Shown here in pieces: positions 36,472 through 46,212 of a stretch of DNA of 64,000 nt. The notes beneath the pieces are model-generated. The model was not told the DNA's origin. It was given only the letters and a program-made list of their open reading frames with translations, and made no database searches. The position numbers and the translations under genes are program-made. The DNA comes from Cytophagaceae bacterium ABcell3. Lineage in GTDB: Bacteria; Bacteroidota; Bacteroidia; Cytophagales; Cytophagaceae. Numbering within the stretch: the first letter of the stretch is position 1; each line of letters starts with the position of its first letter. Location of the stretch: NCBI GenBank assembly GCA_030913385.1, contig CP133159.1:3494584-3558583 (forward strand), written 5' to 3'.

Positions 36472-36496
36472 AAAACCCAGAATCAACTGGGTCTTT
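36472..36496. terminator. Terminator after T9SS protein gene
   Basis: The stem ACCCAG / CTGGGT has an A7 run before it (T-tract on the minus strand) and TCTTTT after it. It lies 24 bp beyond the stop of the gene at 36520 and separates it from the Rhs fragment. Confidence 0.75.
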
Positions 36497-36519
36497 TGTT
36501 TTTGCTATTAAAATATATT

Positions 36520-37305
36520 CTATTTCTTAAAGAACTTGATCGTTTGGTTGTCTACATTGAGGTAGTAGACTCCTTGGGCGGCTTTGGAGAGATCTATTTC
36601 TTTGCCAAATCCTTTACTGATCACGTCTCCATATTGATTTAAGACTTCATATTCTGCGGCTCGTGGTTTTAGGTACACCTTGTCTGTGACTCGTTTTGGG
36701 TACATGGATATGGCCTCCAAGCCTGACTCAAACTCCATTACCTGTGAGTAAAACACCTGACCATCTGCCTCAAGATATTTTATTCTATACTTATTTAACC
36801 CTGAGTGGTGTGAACTTGACCCTATTTGGTAGTTGTTGATCACTTTACTAGACTTACCGGTCAATTCCTTCACTGTTCCCCAGCTATTGTTTTTAAACTG
36901 TTCTACAAAAAAGCGTCCTTTAGGAGTTTCTCCCTTCGTTGCCCAAACAATATTCTCTTTTTCAACATTGAAGGAGTGAAACTGAAACGAACTGGTCGAC
37001 TTAACTACCTGAGGGTTCAGTATTTTTGGCTTACAGTCATCCTTGTGTGTAATTTTTACCGTCACAGGATCATCTATACCAAGTATAGAAAGATCTATTT
37101 CATAAGCACTTGACTGTACATTAGATAAGACTTTTACATCATTTATATAAACATCGTTCGTGCAAAAGTCTTTCATGTTTCCGGTAAAAGGATTTTGCAC
37201 ATAAAGATTTTTCCCTTGATAAACACCTGTCAGTGTAAGTATGCCAGCATTTACGGACGCAATAGGCAGAACAAGAGATAAAAATAGCAAAAATCTGATT
37301 TTCAT
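36520..37305 (-). CDS. Secreted protein with T9SS-like C-terminal domain
   Basis: A 261-residue protein from ATG 37305 (16 more codons are open upstream). Signal peptide MKIRFLLFLSLVLPIASVNA, a beta-sandwich region (~20-180) with a CTNDVYINDVKV segment, and a C-terminal sorting-type domain (~195-261; EAISMYPKRVTDKVYLKP, KAAQGVYYLNVDNQTIKFFKK). The role is unknown. It directly precedes the Rhs remnant on the same strand, as small T9SS proteins do at some Rhs loci of Cytophagales (recollection, not checked). Confidence 0.75.
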   Translation of the reverse strand: MKIRFLLFLSLVLPIASVNAGILTLTGVYQGKNLYVQNPFTGNMKDFCTNDVYINDVKVLSNVQSSAYEIDLSILGIDDPVTVKITHKDDCKPKILNPQVVKSTSSFQFHSFNVEKENIVWATKGETPKGRFFVEQFKNNSWGTVKELTGKSSKVINNYQIGSSSHHSGLNKYRIKYLEADGQVFYSQVMEFESGLEAISMYPKRVTDKVYLKPRAAEYEVLNQYGDVISKGFGKEIDLSKAAQGVYYLNVDNQTIKFFKK

Positions 37306-37607
37306 GGTATTGTTCATATAAATGGTTATTCCAGTTCTGTAATTTAAAAACAATTAGGGCTAAACAAAAGAAAATAATTTTTTCAAATAATCCAAATTCT
37401 AAATTACGTAAAGATTTTCTTTATTTCACATAAACGCAAACACATCTTTAAGTATTTTGCATTTTACCTAACAAATTTACAGTTTTGATCGGATTTTCAC
37501 CACATGTTAAACTACTTTTTTTTAAAACTGTTTATATTATAATTTTCAAAAATATATAAACACAGTTTACGTTAATTTCTAATAGAGGAACATTCAGGCT
37601 TTAGCAT

Positions 37608-38873
37608 ATGAAAAAAGAACTTTTTATCACACTTTTACTATTTATCCTTTCACCAGCTGTCTTTGCCTCCAAGATTCTTATCCCCATGGACGATGGACAA
37701 AAAAACCATCTAAAGTCTTATGGTATATCTTACTGGGCGCTAACGCAGGGAGTGGATGTAAACTGGCTGCTTAACTATCGCGGGGGCAGCTTTATGTTCC
37801 ATCACAACGAAAAGCTCGAAAAGGAATGCTTGATCAGAGGGGTAAGTTATGAGGTAATCTCAGAGGCAAAAGCAACGAGTATTCTCGAAAAAATTTCCAT
37901 GCCCGATGTTAATATGGAAGTTGTAAAACTTGAAAAAGCCCCTAAAATTGCGGTTTACTCCCCAAAAACCAAACTCCCGTGGGACGATGCTGTAACATTG
38001 GTACTCACATATGCCGAAATTCCTTATGATATTGTATTTGACGACGAAGTGATGTATGGAGAGCTCCCTAAATATGACTGGCTACACTTGCACCATGAAG
38101 ATTTCACAGGCCAGTATGGCAAGTTTTACGCAATGTATAAAAACCAGCCTTGGTATATTAAACAACAAGAAGAATATGAAGCTGTAGCCCGCAAGCATGG
38201 CTTTGACAAAGTATCGCAACTAAAGCTTGGTGTCGTTAAGAAAATCAGGGATTTTTGTGCAGGCGGAGGTTTCCTTTTTGCGATGTGTTCTGCAACAGAT
38301 ACCTATGACATTGCCTTGGCTGCTCAAGACACTGATATTTGTGAAAGCATGTACGATGGGGACCCAGCAGATCCTGATGCACAAAGTAAACTGAACTTTG
38401 ATTATACATTTGCCTTTCAGGATTTCAAGCTGGTCACCAATCCTTACGAATACGAGTATTCCAATATAGACAACAACCCACATGAAAGAGGGGGAATTAA
38501 CGAAAAAAATGATTTTTTCAACTTGTTTGAGTTCTCCGCCAAATGGGATTTGATACCTTCTATGCTCACCCAAAACCATGAATCAACGATCAAAGGGTTT
38601 ATGGGACAAACCACAGCTTTTAAAAAGCACCTGATCAAACCAGAGGTATTGATATTGGGAGAAAATAAAGCTGCTGGGGAAGCAAAGTATATACATGGGA
38701 CCTACGGTAAAGGCACCTGGACGTTTTACGGAGGCCACGACCCAGAAGATTATCAACATTTTGTGGGAGAAGAACCTACAGACTTGAACCTTCACCCTAA
38801 TTCGCCCGGTTATCGCCTAATCTTAAATAATATTCTTTTCCCTGCTGCAAAAAAGAAAAAAAGGAAAACCTAG
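37608..38873 (+). CDS. Secreted protein annotated as 'asparagine synthetase B' in Bacteroidota; amidotransferase-like
   Basis: A 421-residue exported protein, signal peptide 1-20 (..SPAVFA). I recognise the Bacteroidota family by KILIPMDDGQKNHLKSYG and the central DWLHLHHEDFTGQYGKFY. The stretch FCAGGGFLFAMCSATDT resembles the nucleophile elbow of class I glutamine amidotransferase-like (ThuA/BPL_N) folds, and KGTWTFYGGHDPEDYQH the histidine region. It has none of the domains of true asparagine synthetase, so that label should not be taken literally. Enzymatic activity unknown. It ends in a Lys-rich tail. Confidence 0.7.
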   Translation: MKKELFITLLLFILSPAVFASKILIPMDDGQKNHLKSYGISYWALTQGVDVNWLLNYRGGSFMFHHNEKLEKECLIRGVSYEVISEAKATSILEKISMPDVNMEVVKLEKAPKIAVYSPKTKLPWDDAVTLVLTYAEIPYDIVFDDEVMYGELPKYDWLHLHHEDFTGQYGKFYAMYKNQPWYIKQQEEYEAVARKHGFDKVSQLKLGVVKKIRDFCAGGGFLFAMCSATDTYDIALAAQDTDICESMYDGDPADPDAQSKLNFDYTFAFQDFKLVTNPYEYEYSNIDNNPHERGGINEKNDFFNLFEFSAKWDLIPSMLTQNHESTIKGFMGQTTAFKKHLIKPEVLILGENKAAGEAKYIHGTYGKGTWTFYGGHDPEDYQHFVGEEPTDLNLHPNSPGYRLILNNILFPAAKKKKRKT

Positions 38874-38887
38874 TTGTTTTTGGGTAT

Positions 38888-40034
38888 TAAATACCAAACC
38901 TGACGATGAGATTGCTTCGTCGTCCCTCCTCGCAAAGACGTAGTGAGGTGATGCGAAAAAGAATGGCTACGGGAATTTTGAATTACAACAAAGACCATAA
39001 CTTGCAAAAAGTCAAAATAAAACCGTCATTGCGAGGCACAAGACAGTGCTTGGTAAAGTTCTTGGTTTGAAATTTAAAGCCTTTGGTGAAAAAAATGCCG
39101 CAGCAATCTGTCGGAGGTGATCTCCTAAGGTTGCTATCCCAAAATCCATTAATCTGCATGCCCCATGGGAAACCTTTGGCAGGTTATTTTAACTAGAAAA
39201 ACCAACAACATAGCTGTATCCCCGCACCTGTTGCGGGGTCTGTTGAAGTAAAGCAGGATGTAAATTGCCAAATATTAAACTGTGTCAGAGAATGACAGAT
39301 CCCTCGTTCCTCCATACGCCGTCAGGTCTTGTGGATGCTGACGGGTATTACCTGATGAAACAACGTAACCTGACCCATTCTCCACTTTTACGGACAATGC
39401 TTTACTCTTCACTTAGCCATGCCGATAAAAAACCGGCACTACATTCATGCGTCGCATAATCTTCGTCGTTACCTCCTCGCAAAGACGTGACAGGGCGATA
39501 TAACAGAGAATGACTACGGGGAATTTTGACATTAAACAAAGATTATAATTTGCAGAAAGTCAAAATCAAACCGTCATTGCGAGGCACAAGACAGTGCTTG
39601 GTAAAGTTCTTGGTTTGAAATTTAAAGTCTTTGGTGTCTTATGAAAAAATGCCGCGGCAATCTGTTAGGGGTAAGCTGAGTTGGTTGATTTGTAGAGTGT
39701 TAATATTAGACCTGACGATGAGATTGCTTCGTCGTTACCTCCTCGCAATGACGGGGGATTGAAGCACTAAAATAATACCATAGCTGTATCCCCGCACCTG
39801 TTGCGGGGTCTGTTGGAGTAAAGCAGGTTACAATTTCCAAATATTAAAATGTGTCAGAGAATGACAGATCCCTCGTTCCTCCATACGCCGTCAGGTCTTG
39901 TGGGCGCTGACGGGTATTTCCTGATAAACCAACCGTAACCTATGACTTAGCCATGCCGATAAAAAATCGGCACTACATTCATGCGTCGCATAATCTTCGT
40001 CGTTCCTCCTTGCAAAGACGTGGTGGGGTGAGTG
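38888..40034. repeat. Imperfect tandem duplication of a ~550-bp non-coding unit
   Basis: Two copies with an offset of 548-570 bp. For example AACCGTCATTGCGAGGCACA starts at 39021 and 39569, and CATAGCTGTATCCCCGCACC at 39209 and 39779. Each unit contains hairpins: CCCCGCA/TGCGGGG (39220-39238 and 39790-39808), CCGTCAG/CTGACGG, and GCCGATAAAAAACCGGC-type stems. The phrase GACGATGAGATTGCTTCGTCG recurs (about 38902 and 39714). Stop codons occur in all frames apart from short open stretches. Copies differ by small indels and substitutions. Confidence 0.85.
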
Positions 40035-40262
40035 GTAATAATGAGTGTTAAATATCAAACTTGGTTTTGCCCGTCAGCCCTTTAGAGCTGACGGCGTAAT
40101 TTTTTCAGGATTTTACTCTTAACGTAGATTAAGCCGATAAAAAATCGGCTCTACTTCTAAAAATATCTTTTAGCCTTGAGAGAATCAGCCGGTAGGCAAT
40201 CGGCTCTACATAACTCTTGACGACTTGCGAGACACATCATATTATCGTACCATCACATCATC
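40035..40262. other. Hairpin-rich tail of the repeat region
   Basis: Contains the stem CCGTCAGC / GCTGACGG (40071-40094) followed by T6, plus two GCCGATAAAAAATCGGC-like stems near 40131-40205. No gene. The first stem could terminate plus-strand transcription. Confidence 0.6.
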
Positions 40263-40844
40263 TCAATGCATCCTATCCCCTCTCAGCTCTAGGTTATTTA
40301 TAATATTTGCTTCCTCATCCAGCATTTCTTGTAGGCGGGATTTTACTTCTTCTTCTGGCATATATTCTTTGGCCAAATCTACAAAAGTACGGTAATGACC
40401 TGCTTCTGAGATCATCAGTTCATGATAAAAAGACTTTAGGTCGTCATCGCTAATATGCAGTGAAAGCAATCTAAAACGCTCGCAACTACGGGCTTCTATC
40501 AGTGCGCTGATCAATAATTTGTCCATCAACTGTCGCTCCCGCTTTCCTCCTTTTCGCTCAAGCTTAAATAATTCGGTAACATATTCATCTACACGCTTAC
40601 CGCCCAGCTTGAAACCTCTTTTTCCAAGCTCACGCAGTACCATTCTGAAGTGCCCCCATTCTTCTGTAACAATGGGTGCTAAAGTTTCTACCAACTTCTC
40701 TTTTTCAGGATATTGAATAATTAAAGAAATACAGGTAGAAGCCGCTTTCTGTTCGCAGTAGGCATGATCTGTAAGGATTTCATTAATACTTTTTTCGGCA
40801 ATGTTTACCCACCGTGGATCTGTTGGAAGTTTTAGTCCAAGCAT
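40263..40844 (-). CDS. miaE: tRNA-(ms2io6A) hydroxylase
   Basis: Di-iron monooxygenase that hydroxylates the isopentenyl group of ms2i6A37 in tRNA. The 193-residue helical bundle has the metal ligands in place: E in DHAYCEQKAAS, EEWGHF (~residue 64), EARSCERF (~118) and ISEAGHYRTF (~147). Length and motifs match MiaE. It is flanked by the non-coding repeats and the putative porin gene; its ATG lies 30 bp after the porin stop on the same strand. Confidence 0.93.
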   Translation of the reverse strand: MLGLKLPTDPRWVNIAEKSINEILTDHAYCEQKAASTCISLIIQYPEKEKLVETLAPIVTEEWGHFRMVLRELGKRGFKLGGKRVDEYVTELFKLERKGGKRERQLMDKLLISALIEARSCERFRLLSLHISDDDLKSFYHELMISEAGHYRTFVDLAKEYMPEEEVKSRLQEMLDEEANIINNLELRGDRMH

Positions 40845-40874
40845 AATATTTGAAATATTTATAGCTAATAAGGA

Positions 40875-42797
40875 TTAATCATAGAATCTCCAGTTCACAC
40901 CAAAAATAAAGTTCATGGGCAAATCTGTATACAGAGGAGTCATAAAGTAACCTTCCCGATCAAATAGCTCATCAAAAATATACTGATTGGCATGGTTTAG
41001 CTGGGCAAACACCCTTACAGTTTTTATCTGAGCATTTAAGAACACATTTAGCAAAGGATACCCTCCGGTAGTCATGCCTGGCCCTATACCATCATTTAAA
41101 TAAAATTGCTGCGTTACAGGCATATAATTATCACCTCTATACCTGTTAAAGTAAAGTACATCAGCCCCTAGCTGCAAAAACAACGCATCTCTAAACAAAG
41201 GCCCTTCTAAATAAAAACGGGAATGGAGATAATTTTGCGGTAGACGAATAACATCGGCTCCAGTAGTATGGGAACGACGTGCAAACAGCTCAAAATTTAA
41301 GAACCTCCACCACATGTGCAGGTTAAGATCTGCAGAATAAACATTTACTTGCTCGGTTGCCTGTTCAGGGACAGCCTGCTGGTTGAAGTAGATATAGTTG
41401 TCCAGCCTGCTTACATTTCCTGTGACACTGGCCCTAAGAAACGAGTTCCTATACCTTAAGCCGGCATAGCCATCTGTAAGAGTGGTCAAGTCAAAGTCAT
41501 TGTTCCATATGAATTGGTTAGAGACATAATGCTGTTGGAGCATTGTAGGGGAGTAAGCCATATGGTTGGCTCCCGCTATAAAGTATTTACTTCGGAAATT
41601 ACTTCTTATATAATAATCTCTACCAGGGTTTATCTCTGCAGAACCATCTACATTTGTATTATCACCTATATCATACCGCACCAGCCCACCAAAAAAGTTC
41701 TCTACAAAGGTTCTCGGCCCCTGCATGAACTCCTCCAAACCTATCTGGTGATAATCCAACACCCGATTTCTATACCATCCTCTATAATAGAGGTTTCCTG
41801 CATTTCCTTTTACCCCAAAAGTATTTTGAGCATCAAAAAAACGTGTTTGGTCATAAGTTCTTGTTGGATTAAAAAAATAATGAAAACCATTGTCTGGAGA
41901 AAAAGGAGGTTGCGTATAAAAAAGAGTATCCGGTGTTCCTTGTAGTTGATGCCTGAACCTGTTCAAGCGGCTCCGTCCGTCAAAAACATGGAAAACCTGC
42001 AAGCGCACAGAATCTATTGCATACTGCTGATATACCCTCAAGGCGGTTTGCTTATGTACACTTATGGCGCCCTGGTTCGTGGGGTTTCGTAATCTGGAAG
42101 GAGACAGCTCAAAAAAGAAAAGGTCGTCGGCAGGAAGTCGCCCTACATCTATACCACCAGTTTCGCCAGATGAATGGTCCATGGTCGTAAAGCTTCCCAT
42201 AATTTGATATTTCCTGTCTGCTGAAAAATACCTACTATGAACATTAAACTGCCAGTGGCTAACCATAATATCGTTACGCCCCCGCAGGTTTATATTCCTA
42301 TGTGCTGTAAACCTGTCGAGGTCAAAGCCAAAATTCCATTGTGGACTTATATTTCTGGTATAAGAAGCCCGTCCCATTTGCTGTCCATGTCCCCCTTGCA
42401 CATAGCTAACATCTGCAAAAGGAGACCTTGTATCGTAAAACTTCATAAACTCGGGATCTGCGGCATAAGGCAAGAAAGCATCAAACCCCATTTGCCGTCC
42501 CAAGTGCCGTGGCCTTTGGTAAAACATATGGTTTAGCGCCGTTCCCCATTGCCCTAAATCCTGAAAAGGTGTATCATAAGCACGGTATGCCGCCCTAAAA
42601 TTGTGCAGTCCGTCCAATGTGGTGTCAACCTGATGAAGCTCTTCCTGGTTGTTGAGCACCTCATTTTCCAGAACATAGAAGGTGGTATGCGGACCATATA
42701 TAAGTTGGGTAGTATCGTCCACAATCTGTGCCCTTGCCGTACAAGCAAAGGCCATTAAACAAAGTATTAAATAAACTCTAGGCCAAAACACACCCAA
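40875..42797 (-). CDS. Putative outer-membrane porin (Bacteroidota 'putative porin' family)
   Basis: A 640-residue beta-barrel. A leader (VYLILCLMAFACTARAQ) is followed by a short periplasmic segment and many amphipathic strands rich in Tyr, Phe and Arg, ending in an aromatic strand (IFGVNWRFYD), as needed for BAM insertion. Repeated motifs such as RGWYRNRVLDYHQ and YYIRSNFRSKYF support the PF14121-type assignment. The start is non-ATG: TTG at 42795-42797 or GTG at 42791-42793. Substrate unknown. Confidence 0.8.
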   Translation of the reverse strand: MGVFWPRVYLILCLMAFACTARAQIVDDTTQLIYGPHTTFYVLENEVLNNQEELHQVDTTLDGLHNFRAAYRAYDTPFQDLGQWGTALNHMFYQRPRHLGRQMGFDAFLPYAADPEFMKFYDTRSPFADVSYVQGGHGQQMGRASYTRNISPQWNFGFDLDRFTAHRNINLRGRNDIMVSHWQFNVHSRYFSADRKYQIMGSFTTMDHSSGETGGIDVGRLPADDLFFFELSPSRLRNPTNQGAISVHKQTALRVYQQYAIDSVRLQVFHVFDGRSRLNRFRHQLQGTPDTLFYTQPPFSPDNGFHYFFNPTRTYDQTRFFDAQNTFGVKGNAGNLYYRGWYRNRVLDYHQIGLEEFMQGPRTFVENFFGGLVRYDIGDNTNVDGSAEINPGRDYYIRSNFRSKYFIAGANHMAYSPTMLQQHYVSNQFIWNNDFDLTTLTDGYAGLRYRNSFLRASVTGNVSRLDNYIYFNQQAVPEQATEQVNVYSADLNLHMWWRFLNFELFARRSHTTGADVIRLPQNYLHSRFYLEGPLFRDALFLQLGADVLYFNRYRGDNYMPVTQQFYLNDGIGPGMTTGGYPLLNVFLNAQIKTVRVFAQLNHANQYIFDELFDREGYFMTPLYTDLPMNFIFGVNWRFYD

Positions 42798-42897
42798 AAA
42801 TATATAAAGTGAATTGAATAAGGCACCAATTTTACAAATAAGTTTTAATTTTCTTATTTATATCTAATTTGGTTTACCCATTTAAACATCTCATGTT

Positions 42898-43248
42898 TTA
42901 TTAGCTTACCAAGACTCGCTTAGCAGATTTTTGCCTCGCCGGCAGGGCCTTACTTTTTTTCTTAGACAAAAAAAGTAAGCAAAAAAGTCAAGGCCTGTGA
43001 TGAAATTTGCTAAACTTTATAACCATTACGCTATCCCGATAGCTATCGGGATGAAACTCACCCTCCTTGCGTCGGGCTTAAACAGCAAAATTTTTGGCCG
43101 CTCCATGCTTATAAAGTTCTTAACGCAATTTCATCAATGGCCACCTCATTTTCTAACATTAGTACATACCCCAAATTAAGAAGAGCTTAAAGTAATATTA
43201 TCATACAGGTAAAATGCTTATTACTTCCTAGATACTTAAATGGGCAAT
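42898..43248. repeat. Dispersed ~350-bp non-coding repeat, copy 2
   Basis: Same element as 20013-20359, in the same orientation, near-identical across the first 250 bp and at the final TTATTACTTCCTAGA..ACTTAAATGGG, with a more diverged 40-bp stretch between. It fills the spacer between lpxK and the porin gene. Confidence 0.85.
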
Positions 43249-43257
43249 TCAGTTTCC

Positions 43258-44295
43258 TTATTTATAAGTAAATTCAAAAATCCTTTCAGCAAATTCCTGA
43301 CGGGCGCCTTCGTCAGTAAACTGTACTTCAATAGGCAGATAAAAAACAGGTATATTGTCTAAAAGGTCCTTTAAATGAATAAGCCTAACCATGTCTTTTT
43401 CTGTAGTAAAAACCACTAGCTCACTAGCCTCACTATAACGGTGGTATTCTTTAACTATTTTTGCTATATCATACTTATTATATCTATGATGGTCGCTATA
43501 TTTTAAATGTTTTACTATATGGTATTTATGTTTTAAAAAAGTGCACAAGTAATCAGTGCCCGCTATCCCTGTAAGAAGCAGTATGTTTTTGCTAGGGACT
43601 TGTTGCTGTCCAGAGAAAGCGATAGGAGTTCCATACTTATAAGAGGTAAAAAAAACAGGCACATTGGGCTTGCTATACTTTTTGATTTTCTTGATATAGT
43701 AATTTTTATCTTTTTCGCTCAAACTGGTTGGGCACTTTGTTATCACAATTACATCTGCTCTTTTAGCACCTTTTTTGCTTTCACGCAAACGGCCTGCTGG
43801 CATGATAAAATCTTTAAAAAAAGGCCTGCCATATTCGGAGAGCAGTATATTGACATGCGGCTTTACATAACGGTGTTGAAAAGCATCATCTAAAACAACC
43901 AAGTCTATATCAGTGTTCTCTTTGAGCATAGCCGGGATAGCAGTAATGCGCTCCTCGCCTACCGCTACAGAAACCTCTGGTTTAAATTTTAAATAATATT
44001 GGTATGGCTCATCCCCAATGGTATCAGCAGAACAGGAATCGTCAGCCAAAATAAACCCTTTGGTTTTTCGTCCATAACCACGGCTTAAAATTCCAATAGA
44101 AAATTTTTCGCCGAGCAATTTCACCAGATATTCTACATGAGGAGTTTTCCCCGTCCCTCCTACCGAGAGGTTACCCACTCCAATTACTTTGGTTTCAAAC
44201 TGAAAGGACTTTAAAATGTTTTTCTTAAAAAGCAGGTTACGAAAATCGGTAACAAGCTTATAAAGGTAAGAAAAAGGCAATAATAGATATTTCAC
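43258..44295 (-). CDS. lpxK: Tetraacyldisaccharide 4'-kinase
   Basis: Phosphorylates the lipid A precursor at the 4' position on the cytoplasmic face of the inner membrane. An N-terminal membrane-associated helix (YLLLPFSYLYKLVTDFRNLL) precedes the Walker A loop GVGNLSVGGTGKTPHVEYL (~residue 40). SRGYGRKTKGF, GDEPYQYYLKF and VLDDAFQHR complete the active site. Its 345 residues are normal. The start is GTG at 44293-44295. It is divergent from the Nif3-family gene, with 62 bp shared upstream. Confidence 0.95.
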   Translation of the reverse strand: MKYLLLPFSYLYKLVTDFRNLLFKKNILKSFQFETKVIGVGNLSVGGTGKTPHVEYLVKLLGEKFSIGILSRGYGRKTKGFILADDSCSADTIGDEPYQYYLKFKPEVSVAVGEERITAIPAMLKENTDIDLVVLDDAFQHRYVKPHVNILLSEYGRPFFKDFIMPAGRLRESKKGAKRADVIVITKCPTSLSEKDKNYYIKKIKKYSKPNVPVFFTSYKYGTPIAFSGQQQVPSKNILLLTGIAGTDYLCTFLKHKYHIVKHLKYSDHHRYNKYDIAKIVKEYHRYSEASELVVFTTEKDMVRLIHLKDLLDNIPVFYLPIEVQFTDEGARQEFAERIFEFTYK

Positions 44296-44357
44296 ACTTT
44301 TTATCTTTTACAAAAGCGGAAAAATACTAAATTGCAGGTTAAAATAAATACTTTTTA

Positions 44358-45455
44358 ATGACAAAGATAAGCGAAGTAGTCAATTATCTTGAATCTATTG
44401 CACCAACTGCACTTCAGGAAAGCTATGACAACAGCGGCTTGCTGACCGGTAATAGCAGTACAGAGGTAAAAAATATATTGATTACACTAGACACTACAGA
44501 AGACGTAATCAAAGAAGCCATTGCGAATAACTGTAACCTCATCATTTCCCATCATCCCATAATTTTCAAGGGTTTAAAAAAACTTACCGGCAGTAATTAT
44601 GTAGAGCGTACCATTATAGAAGCAATCAAAAACGATATTGCTATTTATGCTGTGCATACGAATCTGGACAATGTACATAATGGGGTAAATAGAAAAATTT
44701 GCGAGAAAATTGAACTTAAGAACCTAAAAATCCTTTCTCCTAAAAAGGGTACATTAAAAAAATTAGTAGTTTTTATTCCTGAATCAGATAAAGATATTGT
44801 TTTAAGTGCTGTATATAATGCCGGTGCCGGAAATATTGGCAACTACAGCGAATGCAGCTATCAACTGCAAGGCACAGGAACATTCCGGCCTAACGACCAG
44901 GCAAACCCCACTATTGGAGCGGCTAACACCAAGGAACAGGTAAAAGAAGTAAGGGCGGAAGTCATTTATCCCGCTTGGAAAGAAAACGGTATTTTACAAG
45001 CCCTAAAAGAGGCGCACCCTTATGAAGAGCCCGCTTATGATCTAGTAGCCCTAGAAAACACAGATTTTTACAATGGTTCCGGAATGTATGGAGAGCTAGA
45101 AAACCCGCTCCCTCCACAAGCATTCCTGAAGTACCTTAAAGAGAAAATGCAATTGTCTTGCATCCGACATACACAACTCCCGGAAAAACCCGTTAAAAAA
45201 GTAGCTGTTTGTGGAGGATCAGGAAGTTTCCTATTAAAAAATGCCATTAAACAAAAAGCCGATGTTTACATAACTTCAGATTTCAAATACCATGAATTTT
45301 TCGATGCCGAAAATAAAATTATAATTGCCGATATAGGCCATTATGAAAGTGAAGTTTTTACTAAAGAACTCATTAAGGAGTTTATGTCAAAAAAATTCAC
45401 TAATATTGCACTCATTTTATCTAATACTACAACCAACCCGATAAGTTATTACTGA
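44358..45455 (+). CDS. Nif3-like dinuclear metal-centre protein
   Basis: A NIF3/DUF34 protein of 365 residues, the long form with an inserted PII/CutA-like domain (~130-235, VFIPESDKDIVLSAVYNAG and HPYEEPAYDLV). Metal-ligand regions are LIISHHPIIF (~65), HTNLDNVHNGVN (~99) and ADIGHYESE (~328). The toroidal hexamers bind two metals; the reaction is not settled. It starts a cluster with the zinc-ribbon protein 5 bp downstream, a pairing seen across Bacteroidota. Confidence 0.93.
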   Translation: MTKISEVVNYLESIAPTALQESYDNSGLLTGNSSTEVKNILITLDTTEDVIKEAIANNCNLIISHHPIIFKGLKKLTGSNYVERTIIEAIKNDIAIYAVHTNLDNVHNGVNRKICEKIELKNLKILSPKKGTLKKLVVFIPESDKDIVLSAVYNAGAGNIGNYSECSYQLQGTGTFRPNDQANPTIGAANTKEQVKEVRAEVIYPAWKENGILQALKEAHPYEEPAYDLVALENTDFYNGSGMYGELENPLPPQAFLKYLKEKMQLSCIRHTQLPEKPVKKVAVCGGSGSFLLKNAIKQKADVYITSDFKYHEFFDAENKIIIADIGHYESEVFTKELIKEFMSKKFTNIALILSNTTTNPISYY

Positions 45456-45459
45456 AAAA

Positions 45460-46206
45460 ATGGAAAGTACCGTAGCACAAAAACTAGAAGCCCTCGTAAG
45501 ACTCCAAACAATAGACTCTAAACTTGTTGAGATACAAAAAATAAGAGGTGATCTTCCTGAAGAAGTTAGAGACCTTGAAGACGAGCTTGCTGGTTACGAA
45601 ACAAGAATTGAAAAATATAATAAAGAAATTGAAAACCTACAGCAGGAGGTTTCCAACAACAAACAGGCCATAAAAGACGCGGAAAAGCTCATCAAGAAAT
45701 ACGAAGAGCAACAAATGAATGTTAGAAATAACCGCGAGTATGATGCCATTACCAAGGAAGTTGAGCTTCAAAACCTTGAAATTCAAATTTCTGAAAAAAG
45801 AATCAAAGAGGCGCACCATAAAATTGACCTGAAAAACAAAGAGATCGAGGATACGCAAGGTATACTTGATGAAAGAAAGAAAGACCTGCAAAACAAAAAC
45901 AATGAGCTAAGCCAGATCATTTCTGAAAGCAAAGATGAAGAAGCTCAGTTGATGAAAGAAAGAGAGAAAGCAAGCAAACAAATTGAAGAAAGGTTGCTAC
46001 ACTCTTATAATAGAATCAGAACAAATACAGTAAACGGTCTTGCTGTCGTTTCTGTAAAAAGGGATGCTTGTGGCGGATGTTTTAACACCGTTCCTCCTCA
46101 AAGGCAAGGAGACATCAGAGAAAAGAAAAAGCTGATCGTGTGTGAGCACTGTGGAAGAATTCTTGCTGACGTAGAAGCCCCTGTTCTTGAAACGTCCAAA
46201 AAGTAA
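45460..46206 (+). CDS. Coiled-coil zinc-ribbon protein (CT398/DUF164 family)
   Basis: A 248-residue protein: a long antiparallel coiled coil (~1-185, Glu/Lys-rich with NNREYDAITKEVELQNLEIQ) and a C-terminal C4 zinc ribbon (CGGCFNTVPPQ and CEHCGRIL, ~205-235). The family has been linked to sigma-54 or flagellar export in chlamydia, but in Bacteroidota the role is unknown. The start lies 5 bp after the Nif3-family stop, so they form one operon. Confidence 0.9.
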   Translation: MESTVAQKLEALVRLQTIDSKLVEIQKIRGDLPEEVRDLEDELAGYETRIEKYNKEIENLQQEVSNNKQAIKDAEKLIKKYEEQQMNVRNNREYDAITKEVELQNLEIQISEKRIKEAHHKIDLKNKEIEDTQGILDERKKDLQNKNNELSQIISESKDEEAQLMKEREKASKQIEERLLHSYNRIRTNTVNGLAVVSVKRDACGGCFNTVPPQRQGDIREKKKLIVCEHCGRILADVEAPVLETSKK

Positions 46207-46212
46207 GTATAG

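Noticed and set aside
39265-39459. Short open frame in the 39-kb region
   Set aside because: It falls in the hairpin-rich tandem duplication and is not preserved in the second copy.
38888-40205. Possible CRISPR array
   Set aside because: Only two long units with variable internal stems; no short identical repeats with regular spacers and no cas genes.
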